Assembly: GCA_008921705.1 (NCBI GenBank)
Contig: VFFE01006593.1
Span: 1 to 64,000, forward strand
Origin: Burhinus oedicnemus
Taxonomy: Eukaryota > Chordata > Aves > Charadriiformes > Burhinidae
DNA length: 64,000 nucleotides
Direction of reading: 5' to 3'
How positions within the stretch are numbered: the stretch's first letter is position 1; each line of letters starts with the position of its first letter. Both the position numbers and the translations under genes were made by a program. The notes beneath the pieces were generated by a model. It did no database searches and was not told where the DNA came from. It worked only from the letters and a program-made list of their open reading frames with translations. Below, in pieces: positions 1-12,960 of the stretch.

Positions 1-180
1 AAGGAAGACAGGAAGGAAGGAAGGAAGGAAGGAAGGAAGGAAGGAAGGAAGGAAGGAAGGAAGGAAGGAAGGAAGGAAGGAAGGGAAAGCCAATAAGAAA
101 GCAAGAAAGAAAAGTAAGAGGGGGAAAGAAATAAAGATAAACAGAAAGAATGAAGAGAGAAAGAGAAAGGAGAAATGTGT
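1..180. repeat. (GGAA)n microsatellite and purine-rich tract
   Basis: About 80 bases of nearly pure GGAA repeat at the window edge (1-83), followed by roughly 95 bases of A/G-rich degenerate sequence. The array is probably truncated by the window start. GGAA arrays can bind ETS-family factors, but nothing here shows that it does. Confidence 0.95.
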
Positions 181-3100
181 CCTGCTGGGCAAATTTTAAT
201 GAGACCCACAGTTTCTCGGTGTGAGTATGTGAAGGAATAAAAATACAAATGTTGATTTCACAGAGAATCTGATTTCATAAGTGTACAGTAATCTTAAACT
301 TTTTTTTAAAAAAGCAATGCCTCTATTCATTACTTTGTTACCACCAAAGTATTCTTTATGTAAGGACAAAATAGAGGAATTCTGCATGTAATCTAAAAAC
401 ACCAGTAATGTACCAGTCTTTCTTTCTGTTTTTCACACATACATAGGTCTGAATATTTCATTCATAGAAAAACTACAGATCACAACTCTTAGAAACAAAG
501 AAGGAAAAGATAATGCTCACCTCTTCAGCATGGTTTTAGTCAAGCCAAAACCAGTTCAGAGCCTGAAACCAAGAGACACCTGCAAAGATCTGACCATCTT
601 TATTTAAAACTAAAAACAAAACAAAAAGCCTTTCGGATCTCTACCTCCCTGCTGATTTACGAATGCCTGGCTTTGATAATACTCCACGTTACCAGTAGAG
701 GTTATGGCATTATCACTGTGAGCAGTTCATGAAGACAGGCACTAAAAAGAGGACTTTGAATTCTCTACTTGACATTTTCTTTCAGAATGAAATTTATTAA
801 ATGTGTTAGAAATCACTCTATAGTAGCAGGGTAAAACACATTGTTTCTCTCCTGAAAACTTGACTAAAACCACACGGCCACAACTGAAGTTTCCATACAT
901 AGCAAAGCGGGCTAAATAAATTGCTTTCCCAGGACTATGGAAGTGAGGATGAGAAGGGAGATGAAGGGAGCTTATTACAAGCATGAAGTATTAGAAGACG
1001 TGATAAAATCACCAAAGGGTGTAACAGGGGAGGTTTTACTCTGTTGCTGGTGCTGTTTTACGACCAGTTTGCAGGAAAAGAAAACCTCTGTGTCTAACGG
1101 TCTCCCTGGCGCTGCTCCTTTCGCTGCTCCTTTCACCCCCCAGCCCCATCCACAGGTGCCTGCTGGGTGCAGTCCAAGGCAGGAGGCCCACATGCCATCT
1201 GCAGCATCCCTCAGGGGACCCCAGAAGATCACCATAGAAATTCACTTGGATTTCTATTTCAAGCAGCATTAACTCTCATTCCCCTTCCTAACCTCCCCAC
1301 TCAGCGACAAAGTCTTTATTCAGGTATAGGCAAAAAAAAATAACCAAAACCAAGGAGAACACAGTTCCTGCCAAGCAAACACTGGTTAGGGGCAGAAGCT
1401 TTGGGTCCAACTGTGCTTCAATTTACAGAGACAGCTTTTCACGCCAAACAGGAAAAAACTAGAAAAGCAGAAGTGACGGTTTCGGCTTTGTGCTCCTCTA
1501 GCCTCAAGCTTGTTTCTTTTTGGTTTGAGGATTTATTTTTTTTTTTTTTTTAGCAACAGGCATTGCTTGGTGCATATAGATGCTACTTTTTGTAGCATTC
1601 AGCCTGCAAGATAGCAGAGTTTACTTTGTTGTGACACTGTTAACACTCTCACTTTCTTAGTAGACCTTAACCATGTGACATTACTATATACTAAAGCAAG
1701 CTTCTAAGTTTTAGTACTTTTATAAACAAAAAAAGGCTACGAGATTGGAGGTTGGTCACAACAATGAAGAAAAGTGCTGATAGCTGTAACATGGGATCAC
1801 CTTTTTTAAAAAGACTAATTCATTACTAATGAATGTGATCTAAATATTTAGATATTATTTCGTTTAATTCATTTCCAAATGTCAAAGAGCTACTAAACAA
1901 AGTATTCCTGTTTACCTTAGTATTCAACATTTTGTCTTTATCATAGGAGAATTTTAAAACAACGGTGACATTAAATGGGAGATTGTCAGAAGGAACCAAG
2001 GTATTGGGATCCCGGTGTCACTGCTCTGCAGAGGAAGTTCTTCTCCAAAGAGCAGCAGGAGCTTTACAGAGTTCTGCCCCAAATTAGCAATAATATTAAA
2101 GGCAAGTGTTCCATGATTATATCAGCACTTCTCATATTTTCTCTCCGTACCCCAATATGCTGTATTAATTCAACCCTTCCCTTGGGATGGAGGCATAAAA
2201 TAGGATGAAAAGATGCAAAATAGCATGCTACCATTTTTAGCAAGGGGGCTTATTTGTGATGTTTTCTACAGCCCTGCAAGCTCCTCAAGAACCAGAGGGC
2301 ACAGGCAGTTTAACAGGGTTTGTATGTGACGATGGCTCCAGTACGCATCCTTGGGGCAAGTGCATGGCACGTAGCAACTGGTTGGGATTATCAAGCTGAA
2401 GTGTGCGTAGGCATCTCCCCTGAAAAGTAGCTGTGGTCAGAATAACCCGATTTGTTGGGCACACAGGGCTGGCTGAAAATCGTTTCCCACTGGCAGAAGA
2501 GCAGCAGCCTGGTCATGGACCTGACCTTCCCCTTCACTGAGCCCCTGACAGGAGCCGGAGCAGGGACACAGAGGACATAGTGGGAACCGGAGGTTCAGAA
2601 AGGCGCGATGAGTGGCAGGGAAAACTGAATTATGAAGGAGAGAGGCAGCTGCTCAGGCAGGGAGGGAGGGAGGAAGGCAACGGCTCACCAGGCTGAGCCT
2701 TCTGTGCTGCCGAGGAGGAGCAGGGCAGGCTGCGTGCGTACTCTTCCACTAGGTATGCCAAGCGTGTGATTGCTGCTGGTGGGGAAAGGGTTTCCACGAA
2801 CAAACGCATTCTTTGTAATGCAAAGGAGATGTTTCATTACGAACGTTACTCCGGCTCCGTGGATGCGTGAAACGGAGAGGCGGCATCCTGACCCATATGG
2901 CGTGACCCAGCTGTCGAGGCACCACGGCTGCACGGGCCAGAAAGCTGGTTTTCTGAGAATATTGCACAGAGTCAGCTTCTGGACTTTTATATTTAAACCC
3001 TTGAATTTAAGCGCGTGGCAACACCCAGGAGGAGTGTGTCCTACAGTTGCTTAGTGTGCAAGCACAGCTACTACCTCAGCATGTAAAACAATATCTGAAA

Positions 3101-6100
3101 TACATTTTAAGCCAGAAAGTAGCAAAGCCACTCACTTCAGTATACGGCTTAGACAGAAATACAGACTAGCTGGCATCTTTTTGGCTTATGATACCACGTA
3201 TGTGGCCACAGTGTGAATCTTGCCCTGATGAAACCCCGCAATGCTGGGGTTGCAAATGTTGTTGAGAAATCTTTAACCTCCCCGAGGAGACTTTTTTTTT
3301 AACCAGTTAAAAATATTTCTGTCCAGCAACAGTTCTGCAGTTTTCCGCTTTAACGAGTGAAACCAAAGTGCGGGGTCCAACTTTTCTGCCACTCTCTGAC
3401 CAAACGAAAACAACGCTGGCGTGTGCTTCGCCCTGCCTTCCACCGTCACCCAGTGGGTGAATTTTGTAGCCTGCCTTGTTAGTGGCACAGCAGGCCGCCG
3501 AAAGGAAACCGAGTTGTTTGTATGAGACGAGATGTTGGGCTGCCAACTGTTATAAATCTTGTGCTACTTACAGCTTCGGCTTTTCTTCAAGCCTACTCCA
3601 CCCCCTGCTGTGGTTTTGACTGTTGGAGCAACATTAGGAGGCACAACTGAAAGCAGTAATATTGGCATTTGTGGGAAAATAAGAGAAAATGCGAGGAAGT
3701 GGCTAGACACAAATGCTTCATTGCAAGAACTGCATGCGTAAGACCTGTAGCCGCAGAGATTTGGGCCCTGTGATGGTGGAAAGGGGCTTTGCCCCCTGCA
3801 ATATTTACCTGTAGCTGCACCCATTGCCACTGGCTTGTTTTGTAAGTGTAACTGCTTGTAACCTCACACGTGCTTCCCCACTGTCATATCATATTAAATG
3901 AGCTATAATTGTAGTCTATTAGAGTGCAATAACCTAAAAGTGATAGTGCATGACAGCACCTGTCAACACGTCACGGAGGATTGTATGGAATGCTGAATTA
4001 TACCCATTTTATACCACATTAATGAGGCAGCTCATTCTTATCCAGTCATAAATAAACAGGTTTCAATTTCTTTATACACCATGAGAAGCTTTTTTTTTCC
4101 TTTTGCACAGAGACCCATGGAAGTCATAATAAGGTGATCTATTGCCTGAAAAGGACTATCAGCGTGTGGTCATTAATGACAACAATGATGTTATTTTAAT
4201 CATTATGAATACATCTTGGTGTTTCTTTCCATTTTTCTCAAGAAGAAAGTAAAGAAACACATAAAGAAAAACATGATTTGTTGTCCCTAATAAAGTTTTA
4301 ATACAAAATAAATGAATTCTCTGATTACTTCAGCAGCACCCAAAGGATGAATACAGTCAGAAACCTGCTCCCCTAAAGATCAATGGCTGTGCTGGGGCCT
4401 GGTTCTCCTTCATAAACTCTTTAAGTCAGGTTTGAAATGGGGATGGAAAGAGAAAAAAGGGAAATGACAGCTGGAAGAGGAAAGGCAGAGAACAAGAGGC
4501 TTTCAGCCAAATCAAAAGAAAAGCAAACGTATCAAAGTGCATGTATAGTGCCCATTATTTTCCATAACCTAACTGGATCAAGGTGTCTTCATTTTGAATA
4601 GCTGCTTAGGCTTCAGAGCCATAAATAAGTGCCCGTACTCTTGTGCTGAGCCCACGTGAGGAGAGGTCAATACAGTCCCCTCCAAGCAAAGATCTCTCCT
4701 CCTTGACCCAGGCAGAAGCCCTGTGCACCAAATACACCAGGTCGGTGATGCTGAGAGATGGATGTGGGAAGGCTGGTCATATTAGATAATTTCTTTCCTT
4801 TTCTTGCTCAAAGTTACTCGGCTAATGCGGAAAGAAATAACCCATTCAGCAATTTTTAAGTGCCTATAAAGTATGACATGCAAAAATAAAACACACTTCT
4901 TGAGAGAGAGGAGGACTGATAAAGAGTGGATGGTTTTTATAAGAGAGAAAATACTTTCAATATAAGGAAAATTAAGGGGTTGGGAGGAAGGAACCTGCTA
5001 CTAACCAAAACAACCACTAAATCTTCTTGTTTTGCCAGGTACCTCCCACAAGGCCCATGCAATGGGCATCTTTCGGGATCCTGGGAAATAGACTCTGCTC
5101 CTTCTTTGATCTTTAAACTGTTACAGGAAGAAGAGCGACCTTGAAAGCACAGCCCACAGGAGGCACGCCACGCCAGTTTTCCCTAGTGAGTGAAAATGAG
5201 AGATCTAGCCGTGGGAGCTGACACGTGGGCAGCCAGCGTGACCAGACACCGATCTCCCCTGCACCCCCAGTCACCACCAGTTTGCTGCAGGAATGATGAC
5301 TTTGCAATTCCCATGCAAATCCGTGACATTTATCTGAATACTCTGGCGCCACACACTATTTTACTCTGTTTTATTTTTCAGGACTGGTAATTGGCAATTT
5401 TACCAGTAGTGGTTTTGATGGACTGCTTAAGAATAACTACTTTCTGCATTTGTCAAGCCTTATTTACTTATTTACATATTACCTTAAAAAAAGCCCTACA
5501 GAATCAGTTCTCTTGAATATTTTCTCTTTAATCTTAGCTTTGTAACAGTGGAATGGGTTTACAGTTGTGTCCTTCGTCTCCAACAGAACTGAGCTGAAAA
5601 TCCTCATTTAAAAATCAAATCGTCGTTTCCCTTGGAAGTTGTTTGCAACCTTTCTTCCAACAGATGCACTATCCAGTGAGAGCAAGGTGGAAGGACAGAG
5701 GGAACCAGTGCCATTAGGTACTAGGCAAACAGATCAGGTCAAAATTGTTCCTGACTTTGGCTTGATTTGGCTAATAATTTTGACTGAAAATAAGATTATT
5801 TCAAAAAAGAGAAAATATTTCCATATTTTCACAGTATTTCAACCTTTTGTTTAAAAGTTATTATTTCTAAACTTCTCTAAATTAAAAATGCACTTAACAA
5901 GCATTTCAATTGCCCCAACTAAATGAACCATTAACTTTGACTTCAACCCCAAATCAATTTTTTTTACTTTTCTTTCATTTTGCCAAGAAAGCCAATAAAA
6001 TTTTATGTTTCAGGTCAATCCAAAATGAATAGGGTTTTTTTCTTCAGTTTGACCAGTGAAGTGAAAAATCAATCATTCACACAACTCCACTTTAAAATGG

Positions 6101-9100
6101 CTAGGAACTGTCTAATTGCGCATGTAGGCAGTTATTTACTGTGTGATCTTATTACTACTCTCCTAATTCTTGCTCTTTCCCCTCCTGATTGTTGTTGTAT
6201 TTTGTTCTAAGTCAAACTGCAGACTGTTATGGGCAAACGCTTTGCCTTCCTGTATGTCTGAAATATGCGTGTAGAGCAATTATTCCCATACCAGTGGTAG
6301 AGAAGTGGCACATTGCTGTGTCCATTATGTGTCCATCAGCCCTCCCTAACACCTAGACGCCTTCCTCGACACCGCGAGTGACACTCCAACATGCAAGATT
6401 CATTCATTTTCTCCTAAAAGTAATAATTCAGTCTTACGGACTAATCATTTAACCTTTTGTATTGGGCCCATCCACTGCCATGTGAACTGGAAGCCACCTC
6501 AGGGAAGGAAACGCAACAGAAACCTTACAAATCTCCAGACCAGAGAGAGAGCTAAGTGTTTGATTTCGAAACTGGAAAGCAGATGAAAGAAGCAGCAAAT
6601 GACAGAGAAGGTTGGAAGAGTCTCATTTCTGCCTGCTCGCCAATGCTGGCAAAGGAAGAATAGATAAACGAATGAATGGCTCTTGGTGTACATATAATTA
6701 CCAGATCATTCAAATACATCTTTATCTTTCACTGTCTCTTCCAGCTTTTTTGTTGTTTGGTTTGTTTGTTGTTTCTTTCTTTCTTTCTTATTTGAAAGAA
6801 GCATGTGGTACTGTTTTCTGGTCTCTGCTTAGACTGATCTATTTCAGTAGACTTACACCTCATTTACATTGTGGTAGCAAAGCTTTCTTTGCATTGCAAG
6901 AATATCACTTTAAATAAGAAGAGATGTGCTGTAAAAATGTTTGATTCCTCCTCAAAACCAAACCGGTATTTCACCTTTAGCCAGACAAATGGCAGATTCT
7001 GCCAAAATCTCACTGTAGCAAGCAGGGACAGAGAAGAAAGCAAGGTTTCATTCATACAATAGCCTCCAAATTACTCTCAATCATTCATAAATAACGCTGG
7101 TGTTGTTTTGGTTTTCCATTAATGATTTTTAGTGTCCTTATAAAGTTTCACTGCATCCCTCTTCACCCTATAACTAACAACGCAGTTGTCATAAATCTGC
7201 CTTCAAACAACATGATACGCAGCCTGAAAAACATGTTTTTCTCTGAAAGGGGCCTCACTGGCAGCTTATAAAACAAGCCCCTTTCTATCTGCAAAGCATT
7301 TCCCATACATGCTCTGTACCTGTAAGTCATGGCTCTCTGCCTCTGTGCACGACCACAGCTGACGCAGGATCCCTGCATTAGACGACTGCGTGGCGTTTCA
7401 GTGCATTGAATTAATGCTGGTGGGGAAGACCATGAGCAACTGGCACAAACTTCCACAGAAATCCTGATGCTAGCCTAGAAAAGTGATCTTTCTCATCCTG
7501 TCCATGCCCTCCACGCTGTTATTTCCCAACAGCAAAGAACTACGATTGTAGCTCTTCTTTGGGATCCTAGTTTAGAAGGCAAGCGATGGCAAAGGTAGCC
7601 AAAGAAAGACCATTGCAAGTCCAGACCCCAAGACTGGTAAGACTTTAGTCCAAAAGAAGACTTAACATTTTTGGTGCCAGTCATGGCCTCCAGGTGCAGG
7701 CCATGGTCCCGCACAGAGCATATGAGAAGGAATCAGCACCTGAGACCAGGGCCACGAGGCACAACTTTGGGAGCAACATCCTACATCACTAGCAGAAAAC
7801 CATGCACCGTTTTGTATGTAGGGAACATACTATGGAATAAATTGTACCTACTTAATTAACTGTACTTTGTGGTTCTATATTATTAGCTGCTGAGGGCAAC
7901 TGGCGGCTTGGCACTGTAAGCAGTGTAGATTACATACGCAGCCTGAACCTGCTAATTGAGTATGAGCAAGTGTATGCAGCTCAGCTGGCTGATGTCCCAG
8001 ACCCTCCCGCACCGCTAGCGAAGTGTCTCAGGGTCTTCTGCTGGAAACCCGGTGCAACTATGCAGGTTAAAGTAGCATCACCTCTGTAACCTACATGTGG
8101 GGAACAACTTGCAGACCATGTGCTCACTGCATGATACCAAATTTGTGCCCTGATTTGCAAGGGCTGCGCTGGGTACGGAAGGAGGCTTTCTTCTCCTCGG
8201 CTGCGTTTCTAAATGAATTTTTATCTGGCACCCAAGTACCACCCACATTTGCCAGCTGACGCCCTGTGTCAGGCTCTGCTCCTGGTTTTGTAAATTCCGT
8301 GGAGACCCCGGGGACAGCCAAGTGCAACAGTAAATAGATCGGGGGGCTTGGTTTTGGTTTTGGGGGTTGGGTTTTTTTGCTACTCCGCTATGCCAGCAGA
8401 GTTTAGAAAGATCGGTGCAAATGATACAGACTGGTGTAACGCTTGACATTGATTTCAGCAACATCTGAGCTCTCTACAAAAGAAGTTCGCAGTTTAATTA
8501 GAATGGCTTACATCCAGCTACTGTGTTCAGAATAAACAAAAATTAGAGCATAGGGATGATTTTTTTCCTAACGGTACCTCAAATAGGGAGAGGGGAGAAT
8601 TTAATTATACACACAGAGTCCGAGTTTGTTTTAGAAGCGCACTGCCAGGGCAGATGCTTGTGGTTGGAGGCCAAGGGGAGACCCTGCATGCTAAGTTGGA
8701 TGGGGTGCATGTTGTCCAATGAGCTAGTGGGAAAAGGGAGGGACAGATAGTAGGCTTCTGCCCAGAACCCTTCTTTTTGTGGTCCCAACTCTGCATAAAG
8801 TACAGGAAAGAATATGTGAAGCCTGATTGTCTTCACAGATGATTTCCTATCTTTTGAACTCCTCTTCTTGCTGAAATTATCATGGGTAAATCACATTAGC
8901 TTTGATCTGAGCCTTTCCCAGCACCCCATAAAACAGAGCTTTACACACCAAGGCACAAACACCACCAGTAAAAGGGGTGCACTTAAGGGCAGGATTTTAT
9001 GGATCCATCTGCCAAACATTTCTTCACAAGAGCAGAAACACATCACGAGTCTAAGCAGATGCCAGGTCTCACCAAATTGTTCGTTGCCAGCAAAACATCG

Positions 9101-9489
9101 AGCCATCCTCATGATTGCCTGACGTGGTTTCTACACTTTGGAGCTGAATCTGAAGAAAACACTGAGGCCCTGACTCTGAGGGAGGACTTCAGGGAATGGA
9201 GTATGGCAAGACATGATGCTGAGGGCACTGAAGCACTTTCCTTGTTCACCCTTGACCAAGCATGGTCTTCATCTGCAGAGTTATCTGAGTCCCTCCCAGG
9301 CTGAAGAAGAGGGAAAGATGTGCATCAGATTTATAATCAGCCAAGGAGATGTCACATTCAGCCTTCCTGATCTCCGAGAATGACAGAGCGGAAGAACAGG
9401 CATTGCCACTGCATAAAACTGGTAAATGGCATGCAGAAAACATAAGGGCTCTGCTCAAGGACATGGCTAAGTAAATGTGACCCCACATT
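181..9489. other. Intergenic, no gene recognised
   Basis: Only short, unrelated open frames are present, none with recognisable protein similarity or splice-supported structure. Low-complexity spots include a T16 run at 1536-1551 and pyrimidine repeats near 6740-6790. At 3951-3965 there is an inverted TGACAG pair. The rest looks like unique sequence. Confidence 0.7.
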
Positions 9490-9615
9490 TATAAAATTAT
9501 GGAGTTATTTTAGTGGGAAGGGACATTTGGAGGTCATTTGGTCTGACCACCTTCTCAAGACTGGGCTAGCTTTCACATTAATAGATCAGACCTACCATAG
9601 CGAGGGAGTTCAATC
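9490..9615 (-). mobile_element. Old CR1 LINE 3'-end fragment
   Basis: The sequence reading GTGGGAAGGGACATTTGGAG, then GTCATTTGGTCTGACCACC and CTGGGCTAGCTTTCA, follows the recalled inverted CR1 tail (GGAAGGGACCTctGGAGGTCATCtaGTCcaACC pattern) with many substitutions. The element therefore points left (minus strand). It is truncated and has no coding capacity. Confidence 0.7.
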
Positions 9616-12589
9616 AGTTATGAAGGACAATGTGCTTTTTAGAGCACTGGCAACACCCTCTGACACCCTCAGTCCCCTGGAACAGACAGAAGTTGCCCGA
9701 GTCCCTGATGAGGAACCGGGGAAGGACAAGCAGCCCATGCAGTGTTCAAGCTGCTGTGTAGCTCTCATAAAGCCTTAACCATTTGGCTGTGACGAAATTC
9801 TAAGAACTGGGGCCACCCCAGTTTTCCAAGAAAGAGAGGCCATCCAAGCCAAGCCCAATGTTCGTGTCACCAGTGTGTCCAGAGCATGCCTAAGTGAAGC
9901 TTTCTGTGAGATGCTGAATTCCCCTCTGCCTCTTCACGTAGGCTGTGCTTACTGCCACAGAAGACATACCGCACAGAAGTACTGTGGGGTCAAAACACAT
10001 GTGAAATGTCTCCAGATGAGTGTCCTTCCCACTGTCTCCCATTCCTGGTTTTCCTCTCTTCCCTCTTCCCTTGTTGCTCTTGCTGATGTGGAAACTGCCG
10101 GTGGTTTTTGGAAAAGGTGACCATTTAACCTCCGCCTCCCCAGGCCTCCAAACACCTTCCCAGCTGCAAACACAAGGGCAGAGCATGGGCGAGTGCTCGC
10201 CAGAAGGGCCCAAGCCCTGGGAGAGATGTACTATTTGCACAGACAAAAGCTCCTCCTGCACACCTAGGTGCCAGCAAAACCTGACCACCCAAATGTTTGT
10301 GCAAAGGGAATAAAAGGAGCAGGAACGTGATCAGATGGAATCGCTAGCCAGCTTTAGCAAACACGGGCTCTAATTAATTTTTTCCTCCCATTGTTTACCC
10401 AGCTTTGTATGTAACTGAGAGCTGAACTGGGCTTATCAGTAATTACCAACAGTTCTGGAAACTTTACACGTTATTGTGCTGTGTTACTACATGGGGTAGT
10501 GATCCATGAAGACGAGTGTCTCTTCATTCATCGCTAAGCAATGTTTTAAAAAATCGGAAAAACTCCTCTGACCTGCTATTAGGGTTGCTGTGATGGAGGG
10601 GGAAAAGCGGAGGAAGCAGAGGGCGGCAGCACATCTGTTTCAGACATAATTATGAAAGTTTCCCGGACGTAGCAGCGTCCTACCTTGGTGGCAGTCAGTT
10701 GACGCTCTGCCTGCAGCCAGGCTCCTTTCCCGGCCCTGGAATTGCATTTTCCCATTCCATAGTGACACCTGCTGGGAACAACTGAGTGGAGACTCCTCCG
10801 CTGCTCGGCAAGGGGCTGCAGAGTGCAAAATGAAGGGTCTACAGCAATCAGGCAGATTGATTCCCCTCCTTTCTTTGCAGATTGAGCCAGGCTCTTAGAG
10901 GGAAAACGGATCTCTGTGGCATGATTAATGCTCAGAAACGCCCCACGCGAGCAGCCCCTGAGAAGTGGTGCCTGAGCATCAGCCGGAGGCCTGCAGGAGA
11001 AAGAAGCGAAGGAGATTGGAGGGTTGTTTGGATGCAGAGGGTCAAATCTAGCCCATGTGGCAAATAGGTGAAAGCAAGGGTGAATTTATTCCCCTTGCAG
11101 AAGCTGAAAGGTCACTCGAGTGGAAAGGTCGTGTAAGACTTGCTGGTTTTTGACAATCTTTCCGCAAATATTGGCCACTGTAGGAAGACAAGATCCTGGG
11201 CCAGTACCCTTGGTCCATTTCAATAGGGCCATTCTTACAGCAGCCCGAACTGGGCTTCTCTGTGCTTTCTATTCTCCTTTCCTCCTGAGGATTCCACTGC
11301 TCCTGCTCAGCATTTAGATCCCATCATGCCTGGCATGGTGGCTACCATGCATGCACACAATAACCAGGGAAACTGAAAAATCTTGCCCTAACCCTGTACT
11401 TTCCCTTCCCCAAAGGAAAGGAAAAGCGGAAAGGAAAAGACAACCCAGCAGGAAAAGTGCCAAAATGTTTTAGAAATAAACGACAGACACCAGAGTCATC
11501 ACACATTTTCCGAGGCAGGATAGTAATTTCTGTAATGTATTTTTAACAGTGAGGAGCGATGGGAGGGAAGCCACTTAAATCTAATGCAAATGGAGGATTT
11601 GTCAGTTACGCAGTTTGTATAATGTCATACCTAGAAAATGTTATAAGAGTGGAGGGATTATGGAGAGGAGAGACATTTCTAAAATTGGAGGCCTCCTTTT
11701 AGGGCTTTAGCCCCCTCACTCTTCCAGATCACTGGGAACGTTTTTCTCCGAGGAAGGGCAGGAGCCTATCTCAAAAACTGTGACAGCTCTCTAAGCTACA
11801 CGTTACTTAAGAAACTTAGCTCTCCTTCTCACTGCTACCTCTTCCAGCTTTTGCCAACTGCTGCTTTCTCCTCATTTCAGCTCTTCAGTGATCCCCAACC
11901 ATTTTAACCACAGCGGGGCAGTTTCGAAATGCTTCCAAGCTGTTTTCTTCTTCCCTTCAAGGCAGCAGCAGCTTCTGTGACCAAAAAACTTGTCTAATAT
12001 GGAGGCTTCCCGCTGTTTTGGTTTTGGTTCCAGCCTTGGCTTAAAGGCGATAGAAACAGGACCATTGGTCCCACTGATGCACAGTGACAGCAGCAGTTAT
12101 GAGCACGTCTGGAAATTCTTCACAGCAGTGGTTCGATAGGGTTAATTGTGCTGACCTCATTTAAAGAGCACTTTGAGATCTTATGAATGAATATAAGTGT
12201 TTAAAAAACCCCATGTATTATAGTTATTAATATGTATTACTCTCATGGCTAATTATTTAAGCAAGAAATTACTGAAGCACCCGTTTATAGCAAAAAGTAG
12301 AGCGGCACCGCGGGAACAGGAGTCTGGCAGGCTGTAAAGAGCTTTTAGCACAACATTTGGGGCCGTCCTGCCCCAGAAACGGCCGTTGTTGTTATTAAGG
12401 TAATGCAAGACGCGTTTGAAGGGTAAAATGTGCTTAAGTGTATTAGCCTCAGCTCTGCGAAGGCAGCCAGACTTGAAGCCCCCAAAATAAACCGGGAGGC
12501 CGAGATACCTTTAAATGGATAAAACCTGAGCTAACAGCAAATGCTCCGCGACGGCAGGAGAAAAGCCAGGCTCTCATTAGCGCTAACAA
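9616..12589. other. Intergenic, no gene recognised
   Basis: Mixed-composition unique sequence with no supported gene. Open frames up to about 130 codons (for example 9890-10288 on the minus strand) show no recognisable domains. CpG content rises toward 12300 as the orphan island is approached. Confidence 0.65.
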
Positions 12590-12960
12590 GCCGCTTGCCT
12601 TGGAAGCAGCTCTCGGCTGAGCTCCTTGCGAGGTGAAATGAAGCCCCCCGGTGGCCGCCGGCCGCCTTGCAGCCCCCGCCCGCCCGCAGCCCGCACCGCT
12701 CCGCACCGCTCCGCGCCCGCGGCCGCCCCCGCGCCTCGCCCGCACCGCTCCGCGCCCGCGGCCGCCCCCGCGCCTCTCCCGCACCGCTCCCGGGCTCCTG
12801 CGCGGCAGCCCCGCTGCCCCGCGGCTCTGCTGCAAACCCCCGCGGCGCTGCCGCAGCCCCGGCTGCCCCTTGGCGCCGGGCAGACCTCACCACAGCAACA
12901 TTCCCCCTGGACCACGCATCCCCTCTCCAAAAAATTTTCCCGTCGTCTTCCTCCAGCGCG
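12590..12960. promoter_or_regulatory. Orphan CpG island
   Basis: A sharply bounded GC/CpG-dense block inside otherwise AT-rich intergenic DNA, about 7.5 kb beyond the 3' end of TMEM182. It contains several GCGGCCGC and CCGCGG motifs and a 39-bp tandem repeat. No recognised exon starts here. It could be the promoter of a non-coding transcript, an alternative first exon, or a developmental regulatory island. Confidence 0.65.
12692..12790. repeat. 39-bp GC-rich tandem repeat within the CpG island
   Basis: Two full 39-bp units (12702-12740, 12741-12779) differ at one base (CGCCTCGCC versus CGCCTCTCC), flanked by partial units at 12692-12701 and 12780-12790. Each unit begins CGCACCGCTC and includes GCGGCCGC. 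Because 39 is divisible by three, it makes repetitive open frames in every phase. Confidence 0.95.
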
